64,000 nucleotides of DNA from Oscillospiraceae bacterium (GTDB taxonomy: Bacteria > Bacillota > Clostridia > Oscillospirales > CAG-272), in contig SVQN01000002.1 of the NCBI GenBank assembly GCA_015065295.1, positions 1 to 64,000 on the forward strand, given 5' to 3'. Under the pieces are notes generated by a model, which saw only the letters and a program-made list of their open reading frames with translations, had not been told where the DNA came from and made no database searches. How positions within the stretch are numbered: the stretch's first letter is position 1; every line of letters starts with the position of its first letter. This document shows, piece by piece, positions 1 through 10,335 of the stretch. The position numbers and the translations under genes were made by a program.

Positions 1-28
1 GCAGCAGGCATTTGCAGGAAAGGAAAAA

Positions 29-913
29 ATGCTCAAGGGCGGTCTTCACTGCCATACCACCCGTTCGGACGGACGCGGTACTCCCGAAGAAGTCATCCGT
101 CTCCATCACGAAAACGGCTACGATTTTCTCGCGCTGACCGACCACCGTTACTACAACTACACCAATTTTGCGCCGGACGTACCGATCACGATCCTCCCGG
201 GCATGGAATACGACAACACGTTTGAACACGGAAAGGGCTTCCGCTGCTTCCACACCGTATGCATCGGCCCCGCAAAGGAAGACGGCAACGGCTACGATCA
301 GGATCAGAAGCTCGACTCCGGCAAGGCGAAGGATCAGTTCGAATACCAGCCCTATCTCGACGACATTCACGCGCACGGCAACATGACGATCTACTGCCAT
401 CCCGAATGGAGCTCCACGCCCGCGCGCTATTTCGAAAAGCTCGAAGGCAACTTTGCCATGGAAATCTGGAACAGCGGCTGTGCAATCGAAGACGATATGG
501 ACACCGACGCGGCGTACTGGGATGAAATCCTCGGTCAGGGCAAGCTGATCTACGGCGTTGCGACCGACGACGGTCACGGAATGCACCACCACTGCAAGGG
601 CTGGGTCATGGTCCGCGCGGAAAACAACATCAACGCGATTCTCGCGGCCCTGAAGAACGGCGAATTCTATTCGTCCTGCGGCCCGGAAATCTATAATTTC
701 TATGTAGACAACGGCGTTGCTGTGGTCGAATGCTCCGAAGTCTCCAAAATCCGTCTCCACAGCGATATGCACCCGACCCGCATCGTCCGTTCCGCCGACG
801 GCACCCTCACCCGCGCCGAATTCAACATCGGCGAAGGATACAAGTATGTCCGCGCCACCGTCATCGACAAAGACGGCAAGCACGCCTGGACGAACCCTAT
901 TTTTATTGATTGA
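29..913 (+). CDS. PHP-domain metal-dependent phosphoesterase-like protein
   Basis: ORF 294 aa; N-terminal GLHCHTTRSDGRGTPEEVI...ALTDH typical of PHP domains; internal HPEWS. Confidence 0.8.
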   Translation: MLKGGLHCHTTRSDGRGTPEEVIRLHHENGYDFLALTDHRYYNYTNFAPDVPITILPGMEYDNTFEHGKGFRCFHTVCIGPAKEDGNGYDQDQKLDSGKAKDQFEYQPYLDDIHAHGNMTIYCHPEWSSTPARYFEKLEGNFAMEIWNSGCAIEDDMDTDAAYWDEILGQGKLIYGVATDDGHGMHHHCKGWVMVRAENNINAILAALKNGEFYSSCGPEIYNFYVDNGVAVVECSEVSKIRLHSDMHPTRIVRSADGTLTRAEFNIGEGYKYVRATVIDKDGKHAWTNPIFID

Positions 914-924
914 ATAATATTTTC

Positions 925-1008
925 GCGGGGAACCTTTTTTGAGGAAAAAGGTTCCCTTGGAGTTTTTGCGAAGCAAATACTCCGCCCCTCCAAAAACCTT
1001 TTCAGATA
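925..1008 (+). repeat. Family-1 intergenic hairpin repeat (divergent copy with extra inserted hairpin)
   Basis: ggggaacctttttt...aaaaaggttccc then ggagtttttgcgaagcaaatactcc and ccaaaaacctttt; begins 12 nt after the stop at 913. Confidence 0.75.
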
Positions 1009-1030
1009 AGAGGATATAAAAATTATAGTC

Positions 1031-2518
1031 ATGGAAAACAAACGACCGAATGTTGTGATTATTTATGCGGATGACCTCGGGTACGGGGATCTCGGGTGCT
1101 ACGGTGCCGAGGAGATTGCCACGCCGAATGTGGATGCTCTGGCGGAGAGCGGACTGCGGTTTTCGCAGGCATATTCGACGTCGCCGGTATGTACGCCCGC
1201 ACGGTATTCGCTGATGACCGGACGGTATCCGTCGAGACGGCAGGGTGTGCATATTCTGCCGGGGGATGCCGCGTGCATTATTGACGAAGGGGTGTACACC
1301 CTGCCGCAGTTATTCCGCGACAACGGGTACCGGACGGCGGTGGTCGGCAAGTGGCATCTCGGACTGAGCGACGGCTCCGCTCCGATTGACTGGAACCGTC
1401 CCGTTGACCGGACGCCGCTGGACGTGGGGTTTGACGAATGCTTCATTTTCCCCGCGACGGCCGACCGGGTACCGTGCGTATACTTTGACGGACGGAATGT
1501 ACTGAATCTCGATCCGGACGATCCGATTACGGTTCTGTACGATGTGGCGGAAAATCCGTTCCCTGACGTGCCGGACGGTCGGAATCATCCGGAACTGCTG
1601 AAAATGAAGGCGTCCCACGGGCACGATATGACCATCGTGAACGGTGTGGGACGCATCGGCTATATGAAAGGCGGTCAGGCGGCACTGTGGCGGGACGAAG
1701 ACCTTGCCGAAACCTTCCTTGAGAGGGCGAAAACGTTCGTGAACGAGAACCGTGACCGGCCGTTCTTCCTGTATTATGCTCTGCATCAGCCGCACGTTCC
1801 GCGTCTGCCGTCGAAACGGTTTGAAGGCGCGACCGGACTCGGCCCGCGCGGGGATGTGATTGCCGAAATGGACTGGTGCGTCGGGGAGATCATGGATTGT
1901 CTGCGGGAAAACGGACTGCTGGACAACACGATCGTGATTTTCTCCAGCGACAACGGCCCCGTTCTCGACGACGGCTATATTGACCGCGCGGTTGACTTAA
2001 ACGGCGAACACCGTCCGGCGGGGCCTCTGCGCGGCGGCAAGTACAGCCGGTTCGAGGGCGGCATCCGGATTCCGTTCCTCGCAAGCTGGCCGGGACACAT
2101 CCGTCCGGGCGTGAGCCACGCGCTGTTTTCGCAGGTTGACCTGCTGGCGTCGTTTGCGGAAATGTTCGGAACGGACATTCCGGCGGGCGACGGTGTGAAG
2201 CTCTTTGACGCGCTGACCGGCGGGGATGGATTCGGACGGCATGAAATCTACGCGGAAGGTACGCGCACCGGAAAAGTCCTCCGGCAGGGGAAGTGGCTGT
2301 ACATCGAACCGGACGACGGCGTACCCCTCCAGCGTGCGACGAATACGGAAACGGCGAACTCCCGCGATCCGCAGCTCTACAACCTCGACTACGACCTCGG
2401 ACAGCAGCGCAATCTGGCGTACCGCTATCCGAACATTGTACGGGCAATGCAGGCGCGAATCAGCGAGATCAAGAGAGGGAACGTGAAGGAAAAGACGGAG
2501 GAATTCCGTTTATTCTGA
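1031..2518 (+). CDS. Sulfatase (arylsulfatase family)
   Basis: NVVIIYADDLGYGDLGCYG and SPVCTPARYSLMTGRYPSR (C-x-P-x-R sulfatase signature), HQPHVP. Confidence 0.92.
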   Translation: MENKRPNVVIIYADDLGYGDLGCYGAEEIATPNVDALAESGLRFSQAYSTSPVCTPARYSLMTGRYPSRRQGVHILPGDAACIIDEGVYTLPQLFRDNGYRTAVVGKWHLGLSDGSAPIDWNRPVDRTPLDVGFDECFIFPATADRVPCVYFDGRNVLNLDPDDPITVLYDVAENPFPDVPDGRNHPELLKMKASHGHDMTIVNGVGRIGYMKGGQAALWRDEDLAETFLERAKTFVNENRDRPFFLYYALHQPHVPRLPSKRFEGATGLGPRGDVIAEMDWCVGEIMDCLRENGLLDNTIVIFSSDNGPVLDDGYIDRAVDLNGEHRPAGPLRGGKYSRFEGGIRIPFLASWPGHIRPGVSHALFSQVDLLASFAEMFGTDIPAGDGVKLFDALTGGDGFGRHEIYAEGTRTGKVLRQGKWLYIEPDDGVPLQRATNTETANSRDPQLYNLDYDLGQQRNLAYRYPNIVRAMQARISEIKRGNVKEKTEEFRLF

Positions 2519-2640
2519 ATTTTAAACGAATGACAGGAGAAACGTCCGGCACGATCTGCGGATTTCCGGGATTCCCGTAAACCGGCTGGCAGGGGAAGTG
2601 ATCGTCCTGCGGCAGTTAGCGGAATAATAGGAAGACAAAA

Positions 2641-2676
2641 CAAAAACTCCCCGTTTGGTTTCGGGGAGTTTTCGTT
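2641..2676. terminator. Bidirectional rho-independent terminator
   Basis: aaaaactccccgtttggtttcggggagtttt between convergent genes. Confidence 0.75.
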
Positions 2677-2690
2677 GCTTTGGGATGACA

Positions 2691-3470
2691 TCACATATTT
2701 CCGTCCGTGCCGCAGCGGTACAGGAGACGGGTCAGCGCCAGAAGCATCCGGATATTTTGTTTGGTTATACGGGTATAGACAGTCACGGTTTCGCCGTTGT
2801 ACGGGATGGCCGATTCCGTAAGCTGACCGAGCGTTTTCAGGTTTTCGGTGACTTTGGCGATTTCCGTTTCCGGAACGGTCAGCACATCTGCGAGCGATTC
2901 GGCGTCGTACATCCGGTAATACGGGATTTCGTATATCTTCAGCGCGGCGCGGAGGGTGGTTTCGTCCGACAGTGCGGCAAAAATTTCCGGAAGATTTGCC
3001 TGTGCGATGGCATCGGATTCACCGGAAAGGCTGTCGTACATAACGAACATCTGCGGGGTATCCTCACGGTCGGCATAGAAACCGCGCAGGTCTCCGGCGT
3101 GAAGCGTGGAGTACGTCGGGTGTTCGCCGGCGGTACTGTCCGGAAAATACCGGCGGCGGAAGCCGTTCAGAATCTGCCGGAACAGACGGAAGCCGTCATG
3201 GTCGGCGGTTTCGGCGGGCATACCGGCGATATACTGCGCGATTCCGTCGAACAGTTCCGGTTCCGGGATGGATTTCCCGGAGATGAGGCGGTCTGCACTT
3301 ACGTCAAGGAGTTCTGCAAGGGAAATCAGCAGGTCGAGCGAGGGTTCACCGTCGCCGCTTTCCCAGCGGGAGATTGTCTGCGGAGAAGTGAACAGCTTTT
3401 CCGCAAGGTCGGTCTGCGTCAGTCCGGCGGATTTCCGCAGATTTTTTAAGTTTTCTGCAAAATTGCTCAT
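2691..3470 (-). CDS. XRE-family HTH regulator with C-terminal domain
   Basis: MSNFAENLKNLRKSAGLTQTDLAEKLFTSPQTISRWESGDGEPS; start M chosen at the HTH. Confidence 0.85.
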   Translation of the reverse strand: MSNFAENLKNLRKSAGLTQTDLAEKLFTSPQTISRWESGDGEPSLDLLISLAELLDVSADRLISGKSIPEPELFDGIAQYIAGMPAETADHDGFRLFRQILNGFRRRYFPDSTAGEHPTYSTLHAGDLRGFYADREDTPQMFVMYDSLSGESDAIAQANLPEIFAALSDETTLRAALKIYEIPYYRMYDAESLADVLTVPETEIAKVTENLKTLGQLTESAIPYNGETVTVYTRITKQNIRMLLALTRLLYRCGTDGNM

Positions 3471-4300
3471 CGGTGACCTCCCCATTTTTCCGAAATCATG
3501 TAGGCAGCCGCGATAACTGCGCGCAGATTCGTTCCCTCATACCAGCACCAGCGGTAAATCGTGACTTCTTCTCCCTTGATAACGGCGGGGATCTCCCGTG
3601 CCTGTGTCAGCTTGAAGAATGCCGTGACGGTTTCGGGTGCCGCGCCGGTCATTTCACAGGCATAATCCGCCGTGACATCGGACGGAAGCGTACCGCCGTA
3701 CGCCGCTTTCAGCAGGGAGTCGGCTCCCGGCATGGTGAGAAATTCAAAGATATACCGGTAATTTTCGTAATGGTCAAGGATGTTTTCAAACATATCTCCC
3801 GGATACTGCTGAAGAACCGCAAATTTCAGCCGGTCATTGCGGATGTTCGTGAGCATTTCCATTTCGTCCGACGGGGAGTTGAAAATCTGCGGACGCGGAT
3901 CGTCCCTGTCGATCAGCTCCTGCCATTCACCGATGATTTCCTGCATCACTTCCGGTGTATACCATCCGCCGTCTTCACTATGACGGATTTCCGCGCCGAA
4001 CGCCATGTAGGACACGATCTCCTGCATCCGGTCGAACACGTCCGCCGGATCGGCCGCACGGATATACTCCCGCACGGAATTCAGCAGATCGCCGCGCAGG
4101 TCATGCGGATGGTCGAACAGAGAATCAATGGTACAGCCGAAAGAGTCTGCCAGCGCGGGCAGAACCTCGGCAGAAGGTTTGGTTTCGCCGCATTCCCATT
4201 TGGACACAACCTTTTCGGACACGCCGACCGCTTCGGCGAGTTCCGCCTGAGTCAGTCCCGCGTTTTCACGGAGAGTGCGGATTTTTTCGGTAAGGTTCAT
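3467..4300 (-). CDS. XRE-family HTH regulator, ATGA-coupled to the downstream XRE gene
   Basis: MNLTEKIRTLRENAGLTQAELAEAVGVSEKVVSKWECGETKPS; stop overlaps the start of the 2691-3470 gene. Confidence 0.85.
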   Translation of the reverse strand: MNLTEKIRTLRENAGLTQAELAEAVGVSEKVVSKWECGETKPSAEVLPALADSFGCTIDSLFDHPHDLRGDLLNSVREYIRAADPADVFDRMQEIVSYMAFGAEIRHSEDGGWYTPEVMQEIIGEWQELIDRDDPRPQIFNSPSDEMEMLTNIRNDRLKFAVLQQYPGDMFENILDHYENYRYIFEFLTMPGADSLLKAAYGGTLPSDVTADYACEMTGAAPETVTAFFKLTQAREIPAVIKGEEVTIYRWCWYEGTNLRAVIAAAYMISEKWGGHR

Positions 4301-4382
4301 AAAATTCCTCCAAATCATAGACTTTTGCGATCGCATTCTCATTATACGGGAATCCGGATAAGGAGTCAAACAGAGAATACAG

Positions 4383-4410
4383 AAAAACTCCCCGTTTTGG
4401 GGAGTTTATA
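4383..4410. terminator. Hairpin terminator
   Basis: aaaaactccccgttttggggagttt with flanking A/T tracts. Confidence 0.65.
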
Positions 4411-4915
4411 TTTTCTTTCTTGTCAGAATAAGACCAACGATTGACCCGATAAGAGCCACTGGAGACAATCGTACAAATATCCACTCAAATGCGTGCAGAG
4501 CAACTCCTACAACAGCGGTTTCGGGGTCGCTGTAATCCCAACTTAAGTACGGGCTGCCGAATTTCATCAGGAGTATATAAATTATAAGGATCGCCGTACA
4601 CGACAGGATATAGAACAACCGATGCTTTTTCCTTTTTTCGTCTCTGCTCAATGCAAGCTGTAAATCAATGATCTCTAATTTTTCGGAAATCACTTGCAGG
4701 GCGTCTGCTTTTGACTCAGTGACGGTTTCACCAAGCAGAACACTTACCGGAGTTTCAAGTGCTTCTGACAGTGTCACCAGCATATTGGAATCCGGAACGG
4801 ATAATCCCTGCTCCCATTTGGAGATCGTCTGACGGACGACATTCAATTTGCCCGCGAGTTCCTCCTGAGATAATCCTTTGGCTTTTCGGACTGCTTTGAT
4901 ATTTTCGTTTAACAT
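4406..4915 (-). CDS. XRE-family HTH regulator with C-terminal transmembrane segments
   Basis: MLNENIKAVRKAKGLSQEELAGKLNVVRQTISKWEQGLSVPDSNML; LFYILSCTAILIIYILL and VALIGSIVGLILTRKK. Confidence 0.85.
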   Translation of the reverse strand: MLNENIKAVRKAKGLSQEELAGKLNVVRQTISKWEQGLSVPDSNMLVTLSEALETPVSVLLGETVTESKADALQVISEKLEIIDLQLALSRDEKRKKHRLFYILSCTAILIIYILLMKFGSPYLSWDYSDPETAVVGVALHAFEWIFVRLSPVALIGSIVGLILTRKKI

Positions 4916-5117
4916 TCAGGGCACTTCCTTTCTCTCGCCGGATGCCCTAATTATATAATAAAATTCCCGTTGCTGCAAGCAACGCATAGTAACATTTCAC
5001 GTTTTTCGGTCAGGAAGTGCATATTTCAGCGAGTTTCGCCTTTGAAATGGGAACGTTCGGACACGATAGGGGCGGCGTATCCTCCGCCGGATTCCGAATC
5101 CGCTTGTGTATAGTCTC

Positions 5118-6194
5118 TTACCGGAACTTTCTCACCAGTTCGCTGACGAGAAGGAATTTCTCATATTCCACGCCGGGCGGACAGCTGTCGCTGTTGGCGA
5201 GGACGTAGCGGCTTCCCTTCCGGTCGTTCAGAAGTTCCGTGACGCACTGTTCCAGTTCCTCCATTGTACAGTTCCGGAAGAACGTCGGTTCGATCCCGCC
5301 GATGATGGCGATGTGTTCCGGAAGTTTCCGTCCGCATTCCGCGATGCTTACGTTTCCGGTCGGCGGCGGCGAAACGGATTCCAGAATGTCGATTTCCGTT
5401 TCCGCAATCTTCGGAAGCAGGTCTTTCAGATGGCCGCACGCATGATGGAGCAGGAGCTTCCCTTCCGCGTGGATCATCCGTCCCCATTCGTTGATTTCCG
5501 GAGCCGTGTACTGCTCAAACATTGCCGGACTGATGTTGGTCGTGGAGCTGTCTTCAAAGAAGTTGAACACCTCCGCCGACGACTGCACCGAGATACGCAC
5601 GGTTTCCCGGTCACGTTCCTGCATCACGGCAAGGCATTCCTCCACAACGTCCGGAAAATCACAGAGTGCATATACCAATGCTTCCGTTCCGCACCACTGT
5701 TCCACGAGCGACTGGAACGCCGTCTTGGAATGCAGCCCGATGGAGGGGACATACAGTCCGTCGTTCCCGAGATGTCTGAAAGCGTTCTCAAAATCCCGGA
5801 GATTTTCCTCGATCACGATGTTTTCCATGATGTACTGCAGGGTCCTGAAATCTTCTTCCGTCCGGACGGAATGCCCGGTCAGGAACCATGAATCGGCTTC
5901 GGGCGAATACGTCCGTACTTCCGTCAGCGAACCGACTTTGGTCACAAACGTGTTGGTGATCGTATTCCCGGCCCGTTTCGAGAGAACTTCGCAGTTCCGG
6001 CGTTCGCTGCGGTACAGCAGATGAAATCCCCGGAGCAGCGGATCGGCTCCCATCTTCTTCATGTATTCAATCTGTCCGCAGGCACGTTCCTCTTCGGGCA
6101 GATGTTCCCAGTAATACGCCAGAAACGGCGACCACGGCACCCGATCCACCGGCTTCCCGGTCACTGCATTCAGAATCCGTTCTTTTGCTGTCAT
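5118..6194 (-). CDS. Uroporphyrinogen decarboxylase (URO-D/MtaA) family protein
   Basis: MTAKERILNAVTGKPVDRVPWSPFLAYYW...LHHACGHLKDLLPKIAETEIDILESVSPPPTGN...GGIEP. Confidence 0.85.
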   Translation of the reverse strand: MTAKERILNAVTGKPVDRVPWSPFLAYYWEHLPEEERACGQIEYMKKMGADPLLRGFHLLYRSERRNCEVLSKRAGNTITNTFVTKVGSLTEVRTYSPEADSWFLTGHSVRTEEDFRTLQYIMENIVIEENLRDFENAFRHLGNDGLYVPSIGLHSKTAFQSLVEQWCGTEALVYALCDFPDVVEECLAVMQERDRETVRISVQSSAEVFNFFEDSSTTNISPAMFEQYTAPEINEWGRMIHAEGKLLLHHACGHLKDLLPKIAETEIDILESVSPPPTGNVSIAECGRKLPEHIAIIGGIEPTFFRNCTMEELEQCVTELLNDRKGSRYVLANSDSCPPGVEYEKFLLVSELVRKFR

Positions 6195-6252
6195 AGCAAA
6201 CCTCCTTTTTCAAACTTCAAATCTGCACCCAACTTCATCAACTCATTTGTTT

Positions 6253-6311
6253 GAAAAGGTTTTTGGAAGGGGTTCGGGGGAACCTTTTTCCTCAAAAAAG
6301 GTTCCCCCGAG
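6253..6311 (-). repeat. Family-1 intergenic hairpin repeat
   Basis: gaaaaggtttttggaaggggttcgggggaacctttttcctcaaaaaaggttcccccgag, just downstream of the GH4 stop. Confidence 0.85.
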
Positions 6312-6321
6312 AAAGCATATT

Positions 6322-7656
6322 TTACTTGTATTCCGGGAGCCAGCCTTTGTGGGCTTCGATGAGGTCGTCGCAGAGGGCTACGATGTCGTCGATGGAGAGT
6401 TCCGCGGAGGTGTGGGGTTCGAGCATCGCTGCCTGATAGATGTATTCCTTCTTCTTGGTCACAGCGGCTTCGATGGTGAGGAGCTGTGCGTTGATGTTGG
6501 TCATGTTCATGGCTGCGAGTGCGAGCGGGAGCGGCGGCTGCTGGGTCGGCTGTACGCCGTACTTGTTGACAAGGCACGCAACTTCGACGCAGGCTTCAGC
6601 GGGAAGGTTCGGGATCAGGCCGTTGTTGATGACGTTGCCGCCGATCTTGTACGGATTGTCCGTAACCATGGCTTCCATGATGTAGGATGCGTATTCGTGG
6701 GTTCTGGTGTGGCTGACGTCGCCCTTGAGGTACTTTTCACGGTCGTTCTTCCATCCGGCGATCTGGTTGACGCAGCGGCGCGGATATTCGTCGAGCGGAA
6801 TATTGTACTTCTGGATGAGTTCCGGATACTTCGACTTGATGAAGAAGTTGTTGTATTCGGCGTTGTGTTCGCTGGATTCGGTGCAGTAGTAACCGAAGCG
6901 GCGGATGTATTCGTAACGGGTGAGATCGCCGAAGGTGGAGTTGCCCTTGGCAAGTTCTTCTTCGAGCTTCGCAATTGCACGGCGGCGGATCTCGGGATAG
7001 AGGTCGTTTCCGTCCGCGTCTTCGATTTCAAGGAGCCAGCCCATGTGGTTGATGCCGGCGATGCGTTCCTTGATCGGTTCCTTGTATTCGATGCCGAGGG
7101 TGTTCAGCAGACCGCGGGAGCAGACCTGTACGCTGTGGCAGAGACCGACGGTCTTGATGGGCGTGTAACGCTGCATATAACCGGCGAGCATCGCCATCGG
7201 GTTGGTGTAGTTGAGGAACCATGCGTTCGGGCAGACTGCGTCCATGTCTTCGGCGAAGCCTTCGAGAACGGGGATGGTACGGAGCGCGCGGAAGATACCG
7301 CCGATGCCGAGGGTGTCCGCGATGGTCTGACGGAGGCCGTACTTCTTCGGGATTTCGAAGTCGGTCACGGTGCAGGGTTCGTAGCCGCCGACCTGGATCG
7401 CGTCAACGACGAAGTTTGCGCCGCGGAGAGCTTCCTTGCGGTTCGGGATACCGAGGTGCTTGGTGATCTTTGCTCTGCCTTCGTTGATGTTCTTGTTGAG
7501 AGCGTCGATCATGATGTAGGATTCTTCGAGACGTTCCGCGTCGATGTCATAGAGAGACAGTTCGAAGTCGCGGAGCGCGGGGGTGAGCATACAGTCGCCC
7601 AGCACGTTTTTTGCGAACACGGTGCTGCCTGCGCCCATAAAGGTAATCTTTCCCAT
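6322..7656 (-). CDS. Glycoside hydrolase family 4 (alpha-glucosidase/alpha-galactosidase-like, NAD-dependent)
   Basis: MGKITFMGAGSTVFAKNVLGDCMLTPALRDFELSLYDID...NYTNPMAMLAGYMQRYTPIKTVGLCHSVQ; upstream TTGACA-18-TAATAT supports the internal start. Confidence 0.9.
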   Translation of the reverse strand: MGKITFMGAGSTVFAKNVLGDCMLTPALRDFELSLYDIDAERLEESYIMIDALNKNINEGRAKITKHLGIPNRKEALRGANFVVDAIQVGGYEPCTVTDFEIPKKYGLRQTIADTLGIGGIFRALRTIPVLEGFAEDMDAVCPNAWFLNYTNPMAMLAGYMQRYTPIKTVGLCHSVQVCSRGLLNTLGIEYKEPIKERIAGINHMGWLLEIEDADGNDLYPEIRRRAIAKLEEELAKGNSTFGDLTRYEYIRRFGYYCTESSEHNAEYNNFFIKSKYPELIQKYNIPLDEYPRRCVNQIAGWKNDREKYLKGDVSHTRTHEYASYIMEAMVTDNPYKIGGNVINNGLIPNLPAEACVEVACLVNKYGVQPTQQPPLPLALAAMNMTNINAQLLTIEAAVTKKKEYIYQAAMLEPHTSAELSIDDIVALCDDLIEAHKGWLPEYK

Positions 7657-7770
7657 AATGTTATCCTTTGCTATAACGTATTCCGTTGATCGGTAATAAG
7701 ATATTACCATACTTTTGGTACCCTTGTCAAGGGGGGGCGGAGGAAAGTGCAGACTGTTCGTTTGCATTGG

Positions 7771-8250
7771 AAGGAAGAAAAATGACCGTTCCGGTCATTT
7801 TTCAATTTTATGTCCCTACGCGGGACGGCGCACAAAGGGGCTCAAACGCCGCCCCTTTGTGAATTCCTGGCTTGACGTTCGGGGGACTCGGCCTTGAGGC
7901 CTCAGACATACAGCGGTTTGCCCGCATTCAGACTTTCAGGAAGAGACAAGGTTTGGGTGCAAATCTGTCCAAACCGTAAGTTCACTACAAACAGCCGTGA
8001 GGGATAACGGGGGATAACTGAAATGTCAGTTTCACCTTTCAGCAAAACGAAATCCCTGTTCTTCCGAGCGATTTGCTGAGTGCAAACCGCTGTCTGTTTG
8101 AGCCCCTAAGGGCGAGTCCCCCGAACGCCAAGCCGGGAATTCATAAAGGGGCGGCATCTGAGCCCCTTTATGCGCCGTCCCGCGCAGGGACATAAAATTG
8201 AAAAAAGTACCCAACGGGTACTTTTTTCTTCCTTTCGCTCCGAAGGGGCG
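7771..8250. repeat. Family-2 palindromic element copy A (MITE-like)
   Basis: Left aaggaagaaaaatgaccgttccggtcatttttcaattttatgtccctacgcgggacggcgcacaaaggggc; right end is a diverged inverted copy. Confidence 0.85.
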
Positions 8251-8279
8251 TTTTCCTTCCACCCCGGAGGGGTGTCTCT

Positions 8280-10292
8280 TCACTTCGCCGCTTCCAAAGC
8301 GCGGATTTTATCCCGCAGATACGCCGCTTCCTCGAAGCGCAGTTCCTTCGCCGCCTGCGCCATCTCTGCGCGGAGACGTTCGAGTTCGCTTTCCTTCGTT
8401 TCACCTGTGACGGGTGCCGCCGCGTCGGCTTTCTTTCTGCCTCTGCCGCGCTTCTTTACGTTGCCGTCTGTGTCTTCGACGGTTCCGTCCGCCGCGATTT
8501 TGATCAGACCGCCGATTTTTTTCTCGATTGTCTTCGGGATAATATGGTGTTCCAGATTGTACGCCAGCTGAATCGTCCGGCGACGCTCCGTTTCTTCAAT
8601 CGCCGCCTGCATGGACGCGGTCATTTTGTCTGCGTACAGAATGACCTTCCCGTCTGCGTTTCTCGCCGCACGGCCGATCATCTGGATCAGCGAACGTGTG
8701 CTGCGGAACAGACCTTCCTTGTCCGCGTCGAGGATTGCTACCAGCGTGACTTCCGGCAGGTCGATCCCTTCGCGCAGGAGGTTGATGCCGACCAGTACGT
8801 CGAACAGTCCCATGCGGAGGTTCCGAAGAAGCTCCGTACGTTCCATCGTATCGATGTTGTGGTGGATATATTTTACGCGTACGCCGCGTTCGTCGAGGAA
8901 TTCCGTCAGGTCTTCCGCCATTTTTTTCGTCAGGGTCGTGACAAGGACGCGTTCGCCCTTCTTTACCCGTTCGCGGATTTCAATCAGGAGGTCGTCGATC
9001 TGCGTTTCCACGGGACGGACTTCCACTTCGGGGTCAACCAGTCCCGTCGGACGGATGATCTGTTCGACCACCTGTTCGGCGTGCTCCGCTTCGTAATCCG
9101 CCGGGGTTGCCGATACCATGACTACCTGATTCAGCTTATTTTCAAATTCGCCGAACGTCAGCGGGCGGTTGTCGTACGCGGAAGGCAGACGGAAGCCGTA
9201 ATCGACGAGGTTCTGCTTGCGCGCTTTGTCGCCGCCGCTCATGCCGCCGACCTGCGGAATGGTGACGTGGCTTTCGTCGATGAACATGATATAGTCGTCG
9301 GGAAAATAGTCGAGGAGCGTGTACGGCGTGGAACCGGGGGCACGTCCGGCGAAAATGCGGGAGTAGTTCTCCACGCCGGAGCAGAACCCGACTTCCCGGA
9401 GCATTTCGAGGTCGTAGCGGGTGCGTTCCTCGATACGCTGTGCTTCCAGCAGCTTGTTCTGCGACCGGAACCATTCCACACGTTCTTCCATTTCCGTTTC
9501 GATTTCCTCAAATGCACATTCGCGCATCGCGGGATCGACAACGTAGTGCGTTGCCGGATAAATGGGGGCGTAGGTCAGGTATTCGAGAACCTGACCGGTC
9601 ACGGGATTGAATTCCGCCAGCCGGTCGATTTCATCGCCGAAAAATTCCACGCGGATGGCACGGTCGGAGAATCCGGCGGGGAAAATTTCCAGAACGTCGC
9701 CGCGCACACGGAATTTGTCGCGGACAAACTGCACATCGTTGCGCTCGTAGCTGATGGAAACAAGCCGCGCCATCAGTTCGCGCATGGAAATTTCCAGACC
9801 GGGACGGAGTCCGATGACCTGTCCGGCGTATTCTTCCGGCGGCCCTAAGCTGTAGATACACGATACGCTCGACACGATGATGACATCGCGGCGTTCAAAC
9901 AGCGCGGAAGTTGCGCTGTGGCGGAGCTTGTCGATTTCGTCATTGATGGAGGAGTCCTTTTCGATGTACATATCCTTTCCGGGGACGTAGGCTTCCGGCT
10001 GATAGTAATCGTAGTAGGACACGAAATATTCGACGGCATTCTCGGGGAAAAATTCGCGGAATTCACAGCAGAGCTGCGCCGCAAGGGTCTTGTTGTGCGA
10101 GAGAATGATCGCCGGACGGTTCAGGTTGGCAATGACGTTTGCCATGGTGAACGTTTTGCCGGAGCCGGTGACGCCGAGAAGGGTCTGGTATTTCATGCCG
10201 GCTTCCAGCCCTGCGGTGAGCCGTTCGATGGCTTCGGGCTGATCGCCGGTCGGTTTGTAGGGAGAGACGAGTTTGAACGGTTTGTTTTTCAT
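8280..10292 (-). CDS. uvrB: UvrABC system protein B (excinuclease subunit B)
   Basis: [60 protein letters not shown]-terminal UVR motif. Confidence 0.98.
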   Translation of the reverse strand: MKNKPFKLVSPYKPTGDQPEAIERLTAGLEAGMKYQTLLGVTGSGKTFTMANVIANLNRPAIILSHNKTLAAQLCCEFREFFPENAVEYFVSYYDYYQPEAYVPGKDMYIEKDSSINDEIDKLRHSATSALFERRDVIIVSSVSCIYSLGPPEEYAGQVIGLRPGLEISMRELMARLVSISYERNDVQFVRDKFRVRGDVLEIFPAGFSDRAIRVEFFGDEIDRLAEFNPVTGQVLEYLTYAPIYPATHYVVDPAMRECAFEEIETEMEERVEWFRSQNKLLEAQRIEERTRYDLEMLREVGFCSGVENYSRIFAGRAPGSTPYTLLDYFPDDYIMFIDESHVTIPQVGGMSGGDKARKQNLVDYGFRLPSAYDNRPLTFGEFENKLNQVVMVSATPADYEAEHAEQVVEQIIRPTGLVDPEVEVRPVETQIDDLLIEIRERVKKGERVLVTTLTKKMAEDLTEFLDERGVRVKYIHHNIDTMERTELLRNLRMGLFDVLVGINLLREGIDLPEVTLVAILDADKEGLFRSTRSLIQMIGRAARNADGKVILYADKMTASMQAAIEETERRRTIQLAYNLEHHIIPKTIEKKIGGLIKIAADGTVEDTDGNVKKRGRGRKKADAAAPVTGETKESELERLRAEMAQAAKELRFEEAAYLRDKIRALEAAK

Positions 10293-10335
10293 GATAAATA
10301 TTATAAAAAATATTATGTCTTCTGTTCAATACAAA

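Noticed and set aside
5041-5100. Possible regulatory GC-rich hairpin upstream of the URO-D gene's 3' end
   Set aside because: Only weak, imperfect complementarity and no repeat relationship.
6247-7689. 480-aa plus-strand ORF
   Set aside because: Antisense shadow of the GH4 gene, starts inside a Family-1 repeat.
7715-8410. Small ORFs within the Family-2 element (60-83 aa)
   Set aside because: They read through hairpins on both strands, differ among copies and lack SD; element is treated as noncoding.
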